Positions 25,013 through 34,077 of a DNA stretch of 44,729 bases are shown here, one piece after another. Source of the stretch: RGIG1995 sp045658315 (GTDB lineage Bacteria; Bacillota; Clostridia; Oscillospirales; CAG-272); the NCBI GenBank assembly GCA_045658315.1, contig JAZOUV010000066.1, positions 1 to 44,729 on the forward strand. Direction: 5' to 3'. A program made the position numbers and the translations under genes. The notes under the pieces were generated by a model. That model made no database searches and was not told the DNA's origin. It saw only the letters and a program-made list of their open reading frames with translations. Every line of letters starts with the position of its first letter. The first letter of the stretch is position 1.

Positions 25013-26605
25013 ATGCGGATAGTATTAAGAGATATCAGACTTAAAGCCGAGGCATCGGAAAATGATGCATGTCGTGCGGCAAAAAAACAATTAAATAGTG
25101 TTTTTGGCTACGAGAACTATGGCAGTGTATCCGTATACAGAAGATCGGTAGATGCAAGACACGTAAATAATATTTCAAAGGTCTATTCCGTTTGTGCGGA
25201 AATTTATTCTGAGGCTGTATCTGAAGATGTTTTGAAAAAAATTAATGCCGCAGTTCTTGAAGAGGGCGGTCTTGATGTTGTTTACGGCAAGGAAAAAGCG
25301 GAAAACAGACCGTTGATAGTCGGCTTTGGACCTGCGGGAATGTTTTGTTCTTTGGTGCTTGCCGAAAACGGTTATAAACCTATAGTAATAGAGCGTGGAG
25401 GCGATATTGCCGAAAGAAATATCTCGGTTGAGCTTTTCAGAAGCAAGGGGATTCTTGACTCTGAAAACAACGTTCAGTTCGGTGCGGGCGGAGCCGGAAC
25501 ATTTTCGGACGGCAAGCTTGTTACACGTATTAACGATAAAAAATGCAGATACGTGCTTGAAACTTATCACAGACACGGTGCACCGAACAGTATTCTTACA
25601 GAGGCTAAGCCTCATATTGGTACGGATAATCTCGGTAAGATAGTTTCATCAATTAAAGAAAAGATTGTTGAAAACGGGGGAGAGGTTTTCTTCAATACCC
25701 GTTTTGAAGGATATAAAAATACTGCAAACGGAATTGAAGTTATAACAAACAACGGTCATTTTGTGTGCAGTTCTCTTGTTTTGGCGACGGGACACAGTGC
25801 AAGAGATACCTATAAAACGCTTGCCGATAGCGGTCTTGAAATGCAATCAAAAGCGTTTTCGGTAGGTGTACGCGTAGAACAGCTTCAAGAAGAGATAAAC
25901 CGATCCGTATACGGTAAATATGCAAACATACTCGGAAATGCGGAGTATAATTTTTCATATCGCAAGGGAGAGCGTGCGGTCTATACGTTTTGTATGTGTC
26001 CCGGCGGGCACGTCGTTGAGGCGGCATCAGAGGAGGATACTGTGGTTGTCAACGGAATGAGCAATTACAGCAGAGACGGTAAAAATTCTAACGCAGCCCT
26101 TGTTGTATCGGTTTTACCCGATGACTGCGGAAGCGGTTTATTTGACGGAATGTATTTTCAACGTCGTTTAGAGCAACAGGCATTTGTTATGGGCGGCAAA
26201 AATTACGGTGCCCCTATACAAACAGTTGCAGACTATATAGAAGGTAAGTTTGGAACTGCTCCTGCAAGAATCCAGCCTTCATATATGGACGGACAAAGGA
26301 ACAGGCTTTGCGATCTTAACAGCTTGTTTCCCGGTTATATAAACGCTTTTTTGAAAGAGGGGCTTGTCAGGTTTGAAAGCAAGATAAAGGGTTATGCACC
26401 CGGTGATGCTGTTCTGACCGGCGTTGAGACGCGAACCTCATCTCCTGTTCGCATTGTAAGAAATGATATGCTTTTTTCGCCGTCTGACTCTAATGTTTTT
26501 CCTTGCGGTGAAGGAGCAGGATACGCCGGCGGTATAACCAGTGCTTCTGTTGACGGCATCAGAATCGCATTGCGTATAATGGAAAGATACAAACCTTTTG
26601 TCTGA
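25013..26605 (+). CDS. COG2509-type FAD-dependent dehydrogenase of unknown substrate
   Basis: 530 residues. An N-terminal accessory domain (about 1-95) precedes a Rossmann FAD-binding motif (PLIVGFGPAGMFCSLVLAEN). Characteristic family blocks follow: FGAGGAGTFSDGKL, HGAPNSILTEAKPHIG, LATGHSARDT, and near the C-terminus GEGAGYAGGITSASVDG, which contacts FAD. The reaction is not established for the family. AAAGAGG lies 5 nt before ATG, and the gene starts 15 nt after cdaR. It is the gene in the position where glmM is often found, but is unrelated to it in sequence. Confidence 0.85.
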   Translation: MRIVLRDIRLKAEASENDACRAAKKQLNSVFGYENYGSVSVYRRSVDARHVNNISKVYSVCAEIYSEAVSEDVLKKINAAVLEEGGLDVVYGKEKAENRPLIVGFGPAGMFCSLVLAENGYKPIVIERGGDIAERNISVELFRSKGILDSENNVQFGAGGAGTFSDGKLVTRINDKKCRYVLETYHRHGAPNSILTEAKPHIGTDNLGKIVSSIKEKIVENGGEVFFNTRFEGYKNTANGIEVITNNGHFVCSSLVLATGHSARDTYKTLADSGLEMQSKAFSVGVRVEQLQEEINRSVYGKYANILGNAEYNFSYRKGERAVYTFCMCPGGHVVEAASEEDTVVVNGMSNYSRDGKNSNAALVVSVLPDDCGSGLFDGMYFQRRLEQQAFVMGGKNYGAPIQTVADYIEGKFGTAPARIQPSYMDGQRNRLCDLNSLFPGYINAFLKEGLVRFESKIKGYAPGDAVLTGVETRTSSPVRIVRNDMLFSPSDSNVFPCGEGAGYAGGITSASVDGIRIALRIMERYKPFV

Positions 26606-26618
26606 TTAGCTCGAATAT

Positions 26619-26780
26619 ATGAAACAAAGAGGAGAGGTTGTTGAAATTAACGGCGACATTTCCAAGGTTGAAGTTGACAGAATATCGTCTTGCGAAGTGT
26701 GCGAAAATGCAGAGCAATTGTGTAAAAAAATGAAAGTGAGATATATACGAGATGGTGAAAAAGAAAGAATGGAAAATTAA
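26619..26780 (+). CDS. short RseC/SoxR-reducing-like protein
   Basis: 53 residues, not previously listed because of its size. MKQRGEVVEINGDISKVEV followed by C25-x2-C28-x6-C35 matches the N-terminal domain of the RseC/SoxR-reducing family (beta-strand start plus Cys cluster). Family members are usually around 130 residues with two membrane helices; these are absent, and the frame ends at TAA overlapping recJ by 29 nt. It may be a remnant or a genuine soluble mini-version. No strong Shine-Dalgarno precedes the ATG. Confidence 0.55.
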   Translation: MKQRGEVVEINGDISKVEVDRISSCEVCENAEQLCKKMKVRYIRDGEKERMEN

Positions 26781-28890
26781 ATGTGACGGTAAAGAGGATA
26801 TTTCCGAAATCAAAAAAATTTCGGAAACACTTGGAATAAAGCCTTTGACGGCACGTCTTTTGTATAACAGAGGTTATACATCCGCACAAAGTGCAGAAAG
26901 CTTTATAAAGAACGAAAACATCAGTTTTCACGATTCCTTTTTGTTGGCGGATATGGATAAGGCTGTTGAGCGTATTTTGTCTGCAATTGATAACAACGAA
27001 AAAATAGTAATATATGGAGACTATGACGTTGACGGAGTTACCTCGGTCAGTATTTTATACTTGTACTTGAAAGAAAAAGGCGGGGATGTAAGCTATTACA
27101 TTCCAAGCAGAACGGGCGAAGGCTATGGAATAAACCCGTCCGCAATAAAAACACTTGCCGAAAAGGATGCTAAGCTTCTTATAACCGTTGATACGGGTAT
27201 TACCGCAGTTGATGAGACGGAGTATGCAAAATCACTTGGACTTGACGTGCTTATTACCGACCACCATGAATGTCAGAACGAACTTCCCAAGGCTTGTGCC
27301 ATTGTAAATCCCAGACGCCCCGATTGTTCATATCCGTTTAAAGACCTTGCCGGTGTTGGTGTTGTATTTAAACTTCTTTGTTCACTTGAATACACTTATT
27401 GCAAGAAAAACGGTTTAAATAATGATTGGCTGAAGAGAATATGCGATACATACGGTGATATTGTTGCTATCGGTACTGTGGCCGACGTAATGCCTCTCGT
27501 GGATGAAAACAGACTTATTGTAAGCCGTGGATTAAAACTTATTGAAAAGACAAACCGACCCGGAATCGAAGCTTTGCTTGAGCTTTCGGGTGCTGTCTCA
27601 AATAATAAAATCGGTGCACCCAAAAAAAGAAGGATAACGTCTACTCTTATAAGTTATGTTATTGCTCCGAGAATTAATGCCGCAGGAAGAATAAGCGATG
27701 CTACCAGAGCTGTTGAATTGTTTTTGAGCGAAACGACAAATGAGGCGAGAGTAATTGCCGAGGAGCTTTGCGACACCAACCGTATGAGACAAGCAGAAGA
27801 AAATAAAATAATGGAGCAGGCTTATGAGAAAATTCGCAACGAGCACGATTTTGAAAACGACAAGGTCATCGTGCTTTCCGAAGATAACTGGCATAACGGT
27901 GCTATAGGTATAGTTGCTTCAAGAATAACAGAGAGATATAATCTTCCGTCTATATTGATTTCCTTCGACGGAAACGTAAGCAAGGGGTCGGGCAGGAGCA
28001 TCAAAGGATTAAATCTTGTTGATGCTTTAGGTTATTGCTCCGATCTTCTTATAAAGTACGGCGGTCATGAGCTTGCCGCAGGTCTTTCAATAGAGAGAGA
28101 AAATTTACCCGCATTTAAAAAGAAGATAAACGAGTATGCCGCTCAGCATCTGAAGCCCGAAAATATGGTAACACAAATAGATATCGATGCTGAAATAAGT
28201 GAGACTGACGTAACGCTTGAAAATGCGGAAGAGCTGTTTTTGCTTGAGCCTTTCGGCATTTCCAATCCCGTTCCCGTATTTACAATGAGGGACGTCTATA
28301 TTTCAGATGCCGTGGCTATCGGTTCAAACAGGCATACCAAGTTTATTTTGAAAAAGGGGAACATGGATATTACCGCTTTATACTTTGGTAAGAATCCTTT
28401 TGAGTTAAATTTGTTTCCGGGGGATACTGCTGATATCGTATTCAATCTTGATGTAAATGAATATATGAATAATAAAAATGTTCAGCTTACTTTAAGAGAT
28501 ATTATTCCCGGTGATAAAACGAGACTTATCAGAGAGAAGAAAAGAGCTGCCTATGCTGAAATAAAGGGTGGCAGGACGATTTCTTCCGAGGAAGGCATTG
28601 TGCCTTCAAGAGAAGATTTTGTAAGCGTTTATTATGCTATTCAAAGAGAACTCAGACAGGGCAATGAAAATATTTCTGTTTATATGCTTGAACGCTTGTT
28701 GAGTAATATGAGTTATGAAAAGATAAGGTTTATCGTTGATATACTTAAAGAGACCAAGGTTTTTCTGATCGAAGAAAAAGACGGATTAGAAGATGAATAC
28801 ATTATTAAAATGAGTTTGCTTAAAACAAAAATTAATCTTGAAAAGTCGTCTATTCTGAAATGGCTTAAGAGCAGAGTGGCCAAGAATTGA
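26752..28890 (+). CDS. recJ: single-stranded-DNA-specific exonuclease RecJ
   Basis: 712 residues. DHH-phosphoesterase motifs are intact: YGDYDVDG (88-95), TVDTGI, TDHHE (169-173), AGVGVVFKL, and the DHHA1 motif GGHELAAGL. The family degrades single-stranded DNA 5' to 3' with Mn2+ during recombination and repair. The C-terminal region (about 560-712) includes an OB-like part and a helical extension seen in Firmicute RecJ. The ATG at 26752 lies within the preceding small gene and has only a weak Shine-Dalgarno. relA follows after 26 nt. Confidence 0.92.
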   Translation: MVKKKEWKIKCDGKEDISEIKKISETLGIKPLTARLLYNRGYTSAQSAESFIKNENISFHDSFLLADMDKAVERILSAIDNNEKIVIYGDYDVDGVTSVSILYLYLKEKGGDVSYYIPSRTGEGYGINPSAIKTLAEKDAKLLITVDTGITAVDETEYAKSLGLDVLITDHHECQNELPKACAIVNPRRPDCSYPFKDLAGVGVVFKLLCSLEYTYCKKNGLNNDWLKRICDTYGDIVAIGTVADVMPLVDENRLIVSRGLKLIEKTNRPGIEALLELSGAVSNNKIGAPKKRRITSTLISYVIAPRINAAGRISDATRAVELFLSETTNEARVIAEELCDTNRMRQAEENKIMEQAYEKIRNEHDFENDKVIVLSEDNWHNGAIGIVASRITERYNLPSILISFDGNVSKGSGRSIKGLNLVDALGYCSDLLIKYGGHELAAGLSIERENLPAFKKKINEYAAQHLKPENMVTQIDIDAEISETDVTLENAEELFLLEPFGISNPVPVFTMRDVYISDAVAIGSNRHTKFILKKGNMDITALYFGKNPFELNLFPGDTADIVFNLDVNEYMNNKNVQLTLRDIIPGDKTRLIREKKRAAYAEIKGGRTISSEEGIVPSREDFVSVYYAIQRELRQGNENISVYMLERLLSNMSYEKIRFIVDILKETKVFLIEEKDGLEDEYIIKMSLLKTKINLEKSSILKWLKSRVAKN

Positions 28891-28916
28891 AATATGTGAA
28901 GTGATAAGAGGATTAT

Positions 28917-31115
28917 ATGTATTCCGACATTGAGAAACTTATCTCGATGCTTGAAAAAACAAACAAGCATTACGATATAGAAAAAATAAAAAAAGCATAT
29001 CTGAAAGCAAAACAGCTTCATGAGGGGCAGTTTCGGGCAAGCGGTGAGCCATTTGTGTCTCACCCCATTGCTGTTGCGGAAATTGTTGCCAAGCTTGAAC
29101 TTGATACCGCATCTATCTGTGCCGCATTGTTACACGACACAGTGGAAGACTGCGGGTGCGATCTCAGAGATATCGAAAGAGAGTTCGGTAGTGAGACTGC
29201 TATGCTTGTTGACGGTTTAACAAAGCTTGTGAGAATACCGTTTGAAGATAAAGAAGAAGAGCACATGGAAAATCTGCGTAAGATGTTTCTTGCTATGTCC
29301 CGAGATATAAGGGTTATTTTCATAAAGCTTTGCGACAGGCTTCATAATATGCGTACACTCTCGGCAAAACCGCCTAAAAAGCAGAGAATAACAGCACTTG
29401 AAACCATGTATGTCTATGCACCTCTTGCACATAGGCTGGGTATGCAAAAGATAAATCACGAGCTTGAAAATCTTTCTCTTGCATATCTTGACCCTATCGG
29501 ATATGAAGAGGTAAATAATACTATCCAGCAAAAATACGGTCAAAACAAAGATTTTCTCGAAAAAGCAAGAGGTTTTATTGCAGATAAATTGACCGAAAAC
29601 AATGTAAAGTTTACTTTAGACGGAAGAATCAAATCTGTTTACAGCACTTATAAAAAGATGTTTGAGCAAAATAAACAGTTTGATGAAATATATGATTTTT
29701 ACGCTTTGCGTGTAATTGTAGATACCGAGCTTGAATGTTACACGGTTCTCGGTATTATCCACGATATGTTTAAATCTATTCCGGGCAGGTTTAAGGATTA
29801 TATTTCAACGCCTAAGCCCAATCTTTACAGATCGTTGCATACGACTGTAATAGGCAGAGGCGGTGTGCCTTTTGAGGTGCAGATAAGAACTTGGGATATG
29901 CATCACGTTGCAGAATACGGTATCGCCGCACATTGGAAATACAAAACGGGTGAAAAGAGCAACAAGGATGAGATCGACGAGAAGCTGAACTGGATCTCGA
30001 AGATTATTGAAAGCCAGGATTATTCGGGAGACTCGGACGAATTTATGGATATGTTGAAGATAGACATATTCCACGATGAAACGTTTGTTTTTACTCCTAA
30101 AGGTGATGTTATAACGCTTCCTTACGGCTCTACTGTTATTGATTTTGCGTACGCTATTCATTCCGCTGTCGGTAATAAAATGGTGGGTGCAAAAATCAAC
30201 GGTGCTATTGTGCCCATTGACAGAGTTCCCAAAAACGGTGAAATTGTTGAAATTCTGACCTCATCGGGTGCTAAAGGCCCCAGCCGTGATTGGCTTAACA
30301 TTGTTAAAACTTCCGAAGCAAGAACTAAGATACGGCAGTGGTTCAAAAAGGAACGAAAAGCAGAAAATATTATAGTTGGTAAGACCGAGATAGAGAAAGA
30401 ATTCAGAAAATACGAAAGATATTACACCGACGAGCAGAGAGATGAGATTTTAACAAACGTGTCGAGCCGTCTCGGTGTTCAAAGCTTGGATGACTTTTAT
30501 AATACTATAGGCTACGGCGGATTGAGTATATCTAAAATCGCAATAAAGCTCCGTGACGAGTTTGACAGAGTGGTTAAAGCGGATGAAGTCGCAAAAACCA
30601 AGTTTGACATTACAAATCTGAAGATGCCTGCAAAAATAAATAAAAATACAGGAGGTGTCATTGTCGACGGAGTGGAGGACTGTCAGGTTAAATTTGCAAA
30701 GTGCTGTAACCCGCTTCCCGGCGACAGCATAATAGGTTTTGTAACTAAGGGGTACGGAATTTCAATCCATAAGAGAGATTGTCCCAATGTAGAAGGAAAT
30801 ATTATCAAAGAAGAATACAATGACCGTTGGGTCAGTGCATATTGGGATATGCCGTCTATGACTCAAGGTGGCGGTATTTTTGAGGCTGTATTAAAGATTT
30901 TTGCTGTAAACAATATGACCTTGCTCGCAGATATAACGACCATACTTGCCGAAATGAAGGTAACGCTTTTGCAGATAAATACTCAGGCGAAGGCTAACGA
31001 TGAGATCATTATTAATATGGTTGTCGGGTGCAAGAATCTTGACCACTATAATTCCATAGTGTCAAGACTGAAGACCGTTAAGAGCATAAACGATATTGTG
31101 CGTGGATATACCTGA
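28917..31115 (+). CDS. relA: bifunctional (p)ppGpp synthetase/hydrolase
   Basis: 732 residues with the long RSH architecture. The HD hydrolase domain has H49 and HD (73-74, LLHDTVED). The synthetase domain has EIYDFYALRVIV, RFKDYISTPKPN and EVQIRTWDMHHVAEYGIAAHW. A TGS domain follows (FVFTPKGDVITLP), then a Cys-containing linker (FAKCCNPLPGD) and a C-terminal ACT domain. RxKD in the synthetase loop and the intact HD site support both activities. It makes and degrades the stringent-response alarmone. Linked, as often, to dtd directly downstream. Confidence 0.93.
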   Translation: MYSDIEKLISMLEKTNKHYDIEKIKKAYLKAKQLHEGQFRASGEPFVSHPIAVAEIVAKLELDTASICAALLHDTVEDCGCDLRDIEREFGSETAMLVDGLTKLVRIPFEDKEEEHMENLRKMFLAMSRDIRVIFIKLCDRLHNMRTLSAKPPKKQRITALETMYVYAPLAHRLGMQKINHELENLSLAYLDPIGYEEVNNTIQQKYGQNKDFLEKARGFIADKLTENNVKFTLDGRIKSVYSTYKKMFEQNKQFDEIYDFYALRVIVDTELECYTVLGIIHDMFKSIPGRFKDYISTPKPNLYRSLHTTVIGRGGVPFEVQIRTWDMHHVAEYGIAAHWKYKTGEKSNKDEIDEKLNWISKIIESQDYSGDSDEFMDMLKIDIFHDETFVFTPKGDVITLPYGSTVIDFAYAIHSAVGNKMVGAKINGAIVPIDRVPKNGEIVEILTSSGAKGPSRDWLNIVKTSEARTKIRQWFKKERKAENIIVGKTEIEKEFRKYERYYTDEQRDEILTNVSSRLGVQSLDDFYNTIGYGGLSISKIAIKLRDEFDRVVKADEVAKTKFDITNLKMPAKINKNTGGVIVDGVEDCQVKFAKCCNPLPGDSIIGFVTKGYGISIHKRDCPNVEGNIIKEEYNDRWVSAYWDMPSMTQGGGIFEAVLKIFAVNNMTLLADITTILAEMKVTLLQINTQAKANDEIIINMVVGCKNLDHYNSIVSRLKTVKSINDIVRGYT

Positions 31116-31129
31116 TAAAAGAGGCTTTT

Positions 31130-31591
31130 ATGAAAATAGTAATACAAAGAGTAAGCAGTGCTTCGGTCAGTGTTGACGGAGCTGTTGTCGGGCAGATCGG
31201 AAAAGGCTTTATGCTTCTTATCGGAATTGCCAAAGGAGACAGTGTAAATGAAGCTGTTGCTATGGCTGAAAAAATAAGCAAGATGAGAATATTTGAGGAT
31301 GAAAACGAGAAAATGAATCTCAGTCTGACAGATGTAGGCGGGTCTGTACTTGCCATATCCCAGTTCACTTTATGTGCTGAGTGCAGAAGAGGCAACCGTC
31401 CCGATTTCTTTAATGCCGCACCGCCTGCCGAGGCGAGGGAGTTGTACGAGCTTTTTGTTCTTGAAATGAGAAAAAAAGGTATAGTTACAGAAAAAGGTGT
31501 ATTCGGAGCCGATATGAAGGTAAGTCTTGTGAATGACGGACCTGTTACCATAGTTCTTGACAGCGAAGACTTAAAAAAGAGCCGAAACTGA
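31130..31591 (+). CDS. dtd: D-aminoacyl-tRNA deacylase
   Basis: 153 residues, normal length. It hydrolyses D-aminoacyl-tRNAs, protecting translation. The conserved SQFTL motif and the C-terminal NDGPVTI (NxP-type) motif are present, and the N-terminus MKIVIQRVSSASVSVDG is typical. AAGAGG lies upstream of ATG. It starts 14 nt after relA, a common gene order in Firmicutes. An enzyme of this kind would be useful in a cell holding a large D-amino-acid pool, but dtd is nearly universal, so no special link is claimed. Confidence 0.95.
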   Translation: MKIVIQRVSSASVSVDGAVVGQIGKGFMLLIGIAKGDSVNEAVAMAEKISKMRIFEDENEKMNLSLTDVGGSVLAISQFTLCAECRRGNRPDFFNAAPPAEARELYELFVLEMRKKGIVTEKGVFGADMKVSLVNDGPVTIVLDSEDLKKSRN

Positions 31592-31629
31592 TTTTTTATT
31601 GCGGAATAAAGTTCAGAATAAATTGCAGA

Positions 31630-31663
31630 AAGGAAGACAGCTAACTGTCTTTGCAAAAAAATG
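31630..31663 (+). promoter_or_regulatory. structured ribosome-binding spacer of hemZ
   Basis: AAGGA (31630-31634) lies 26 nt before the ATG, too far for normal use. The spacer begins with a perfect hairpin: AGACAG (31635-31640), loop CTAA, CTGTCT (31645-31650). If folded, the remaining spacing is 10 nt. No in-frame ATG, GTG or TTG lies between the site and 31661. Confidence 0.55.
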
Positions 31664-33145
31664 ATAGTAAAAACAGAAGGTAATATAAATAAATACTATG
31701 TTCAGTCTCTTTGTATGCTCTTTTTTCCGGGTGCAAAATTTGCTGAATCGGAAGAAGAGGAAAAGGGTACGCCGGTTGTTTCCGTAAGTCTCAGAGAGTC
31801 TGAAGAAGGGGTCGAAGCTTTTGCCTCAATCAAGCTTGACACAAAAATGAAAACCGGCTCAAGATTTGAAAAATATAAAAAAGAATATACGAAGAACAGG
31901 ACGGCAAAAATTGCTGTCGGTATAGCAGTATTTGAGGCGGGAAAAAGATTTTTCGGTAACGTTCCCCCTTGGGGGATACTCACGGGTGTCAGACCGGCTA
32001 AAATTGCCGCAGAAATGCTGGATGCAGGTATGAGCACTGCCGCTGTTAAAAAAACAATGGAAAAGGAATATTTTTTGAACCCCAAAAAATCTACGCTTGT
32101 TACGGAAATAGCGGCAATCGAAAAAAAGATTATTGACTCAACCGAAGAGAACGCCTGTTCGGTTTATATTTCTATACCTTTTTGTCCGTCAAGGTGTGCA
32201 TATTGTTCTTTTGTGTCCTACGCAACACCGAGGCTTCTTTCTCTTATTCCGGACTATCTTGAGAGATTGAAGAACGATATTGACAGAATGTTTGCTGTTA
32301 TAAGAGAGGTCGGACAAAGGGTTGTTACCGTTTACATAGGCGGCGGGACACCCACAACTCTTGATGAAACACAGCTTGAGGAGCTTCTTGCAAAAGTTGC
32401 TGAGAATGTTGATGTAGGCTCGTTAAAAGAGTTCACTCTTGAAGCGGGACGCCCTGATACCATAACAAAAGAAAAACTTGAAATTGCCGCAAAATACGGT
32501 GTAACAAGGGTGAGTATCAATCCTCAAACACTGAACGATTCCGTTTTGAAACAAATTGTAAGAAAACACAATGCCGAAGATTTCTTCAAAGCATATAATA
32601 TCGCAAGAGAAAGCGACATAAAATATATAAATACTGACCTTATTGCAGGATTACCCGGGGATACTTTCACGGGATTTACAAAAACCGTGGATACCATACT
32701 CAAGCTTTCCCCCGATAATGTAACCGTTCATACTTTCTGCGTTAAAAAGGCGGCTGACATACTGCGATACAATTCCGACATATATTCGAGGGGCGGCGGT
32801 GATACGCCTAAGAGTGTTTCCTACGCGTTTGTAAAGACTAAAAATGCCGGATATATTCCTTATTATATATATAGGCAAAAGAATACGGTAGGAAACCTTG
32901 AAAACGTAGGATATGCCAAACCCGGAAGCGAGGGGCTTTATAACATCTATATGATGGAAGACGTTCATTCCGTGTTTGCTTGCGGTGCGGGGGGAGTGAC
33001 CAAGCTTATTTCAAAGAAAAATAAGACTATGGAACGTGTGGCATTCCCCAAATACCCCTATGAGTATCTTGATATGAATAAAGAGCCGGAAAAAATCGAC
33101 GGTATATTCAACAGAATAATTGATTTTTACAAGGAGAACCAATGA
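31661..33145 (+). CDS. hemZ: HemZ-like radical SAM coproporphyrinogen dehydrogenase family protein
   Basis: 494 residues. An N-terminal domain of about 165 residues (GNVPPWGILTGVRPAKI is typical of HemZ) precedes the radical SAM core with C175-x3-C179-x2-C182 and the HemN-like YIGGGTPT, SINPQT and DLIAGLPGD motifs. HemN proper oxidises coproporphyrinogen III without oxygen; for the HemZ branch the true reaction is not settled, and haem use in this host is unknown. The first in-frame start is ATG 31661, whose ribosome-binding site sits behind a hairpin. The stop overlaps the next gene by 4 nt. Confidence 0.85.
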   Translation: MIVKTEGNINKYYVQSLCMLFFPGAKFAESEEEEKGTPVVSVSLRESEEGVEAFASIKLDTKMKTGSRFEKYKKEYTKNRTAKIAVGIAVFEAGKRFFGNVPPWGILTGVRPAKIAAEMLDAGMSTAAVKKTMEKEYFLNPKKSTLVTEIAAIEKKIIDSTEENACSVYISIPFCPSRCAYCSFVSYATPRLLSLIPDYLERLKNDIDRMFAVIREVGQRVVTVYIGGGTPTTLDETQLEELLAKVAENVDVGSLKEFTLEAGRPDTITKEKLEIAAKYGVTRVSINPQTLNDSVLKQIVRKHNAEDFFKAYNIARESDIKYINTDLIAGLPGDTFTGFTKTVDTILKLSPDNVTVHTFCVKKAADILRYNSDIYSRGGGDTPKSVSYAFVKTKNAGYIPYYIYRQKNTVGNLENVGYAKPGSEGLYNIYMMEDVHSVFACGAGGVTKLISKKNKTMERVAFPKYPYEYLDMNKEPEKIDGIFNRIIDFYKENQ

Positions 33146-34053
33146 AAACTTACTCATATAATGTGGGATATTTAAATGAAAATGAAAAAAAGGAATTTGT
33201 TCTGAAGTGCGAAAATGAGTTTGAAGCTCAGCTCGAAAAAGCATCTGAAATAATTGCTAATGATAATTGTAAAATTATAACCCTTTCAGGTCCGACATGT
33301 TCGGGTAAAACGACAACAGCTACAAGGTTTATTGCCGATGTTGAAAAAAAGGGAGGGAAGGTAGGCGTTATTTCTATAGATGATTTCTACAAGTCAAGAA
33401 AACAGCTTGATAGAGAATCTAAGGAAAGAGGTCTTTCTTCGGTTGATTACGATTCTGCACTTTCTATAGATCTTGATTACTTTGAAGAGTGTATGGACGG
33501 TATTCTTGAAAAGAAAATTGTAAAACTCCCCAGATACAGCTTTGATAAAGGTGAAAGAGCAAATCTTGTTGAGTTTGATTCTTCTCGATACGATTATATT
33601 ATTTTAGAGGGAATACAGGCAGTTTATCCTGAGGTTACCTGCCACATTCATTGCGGGTTTAAGAGCGTTCAGATTTCAGTTGTGCCCGATGTTGAAGTCA
33701 ACGGTGTGTTTTTTAAAAACAGACAAGTTAGGTTTTTGCGTCGTATGATAAGGGACGCAAAATTCAGAAGTGCTTCCCCTGAGGTAACCTTTGAAATGTG
33801 GAAAGGGGTATCGCTGAACGAGGATCTGCATATCCTGCCTTTTGAGGGCCAGTACGATATAGAGCTCGATTCATTTATGGAATATGAGCCTTTTATGATA
33901 AAAAAGAGCGTTGAAGCTTTATTGACCGATATAAAGCCTGAGTATGCGTTTTATCATAAGGCGGTAGAAATAAAAGATAAAATGAAGGAATTTTTTGAAA
34001 TCAGTCCTGATTATCTTCCCGAAAAATCGGTTTATCACGAGTTTTTGGGATAA
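33142..34053 (+). CDS. uridine kinase-like nucleoside kinase / phosphoribulokinase family
   Basis: 303 residues. The P-loop GPTCSGKT (50-57), SIDDFYKS, DYDSALSIDLDYF and the LEGIQAVYP lid-region motif place it in the uridine kinase/phosphoribulokinase family, which phosphorylates nucleosides with ATP or GTP. An N-terminal extension (about 1-45) and a longer C-terminal part distinguish it from classical Udk, resembling the separate nucleoside-kinase group of Clostridia; the exact nucleoside is unknown. The ATGA overlap with hemZ indicates coupling. Confidence 0.8.
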   Translation: MKTYSYNVGYLNENEKKEFVLKCENEFEAQLEKASEIIANDNCKIITLSGPTCSGKTTTATRFIADVEKKGGKVGVISIDDFYKSRKQLDRESKERGLSSVDYDSALSIDLDYFEECMDGILEKKIVKLPRYSFDKGERANLVEFDSSRYDYIILEGIQAVYPEVTCHIHCGFKSVQISVVPDVEVNGVFFKNRQVRFLRRMIRDAKFRSASPEVTFEMWKGVSLNEDLHILPFEGQYDIELDSFMEYEPFMIKKSVEALLTDIKPEYAFYHKAVEIKDKMKEFFEISPDYLPEKSVYHEFLG

Positions 34054-34077
34054 AAATATTACGGAGTTTGAGCGGAA

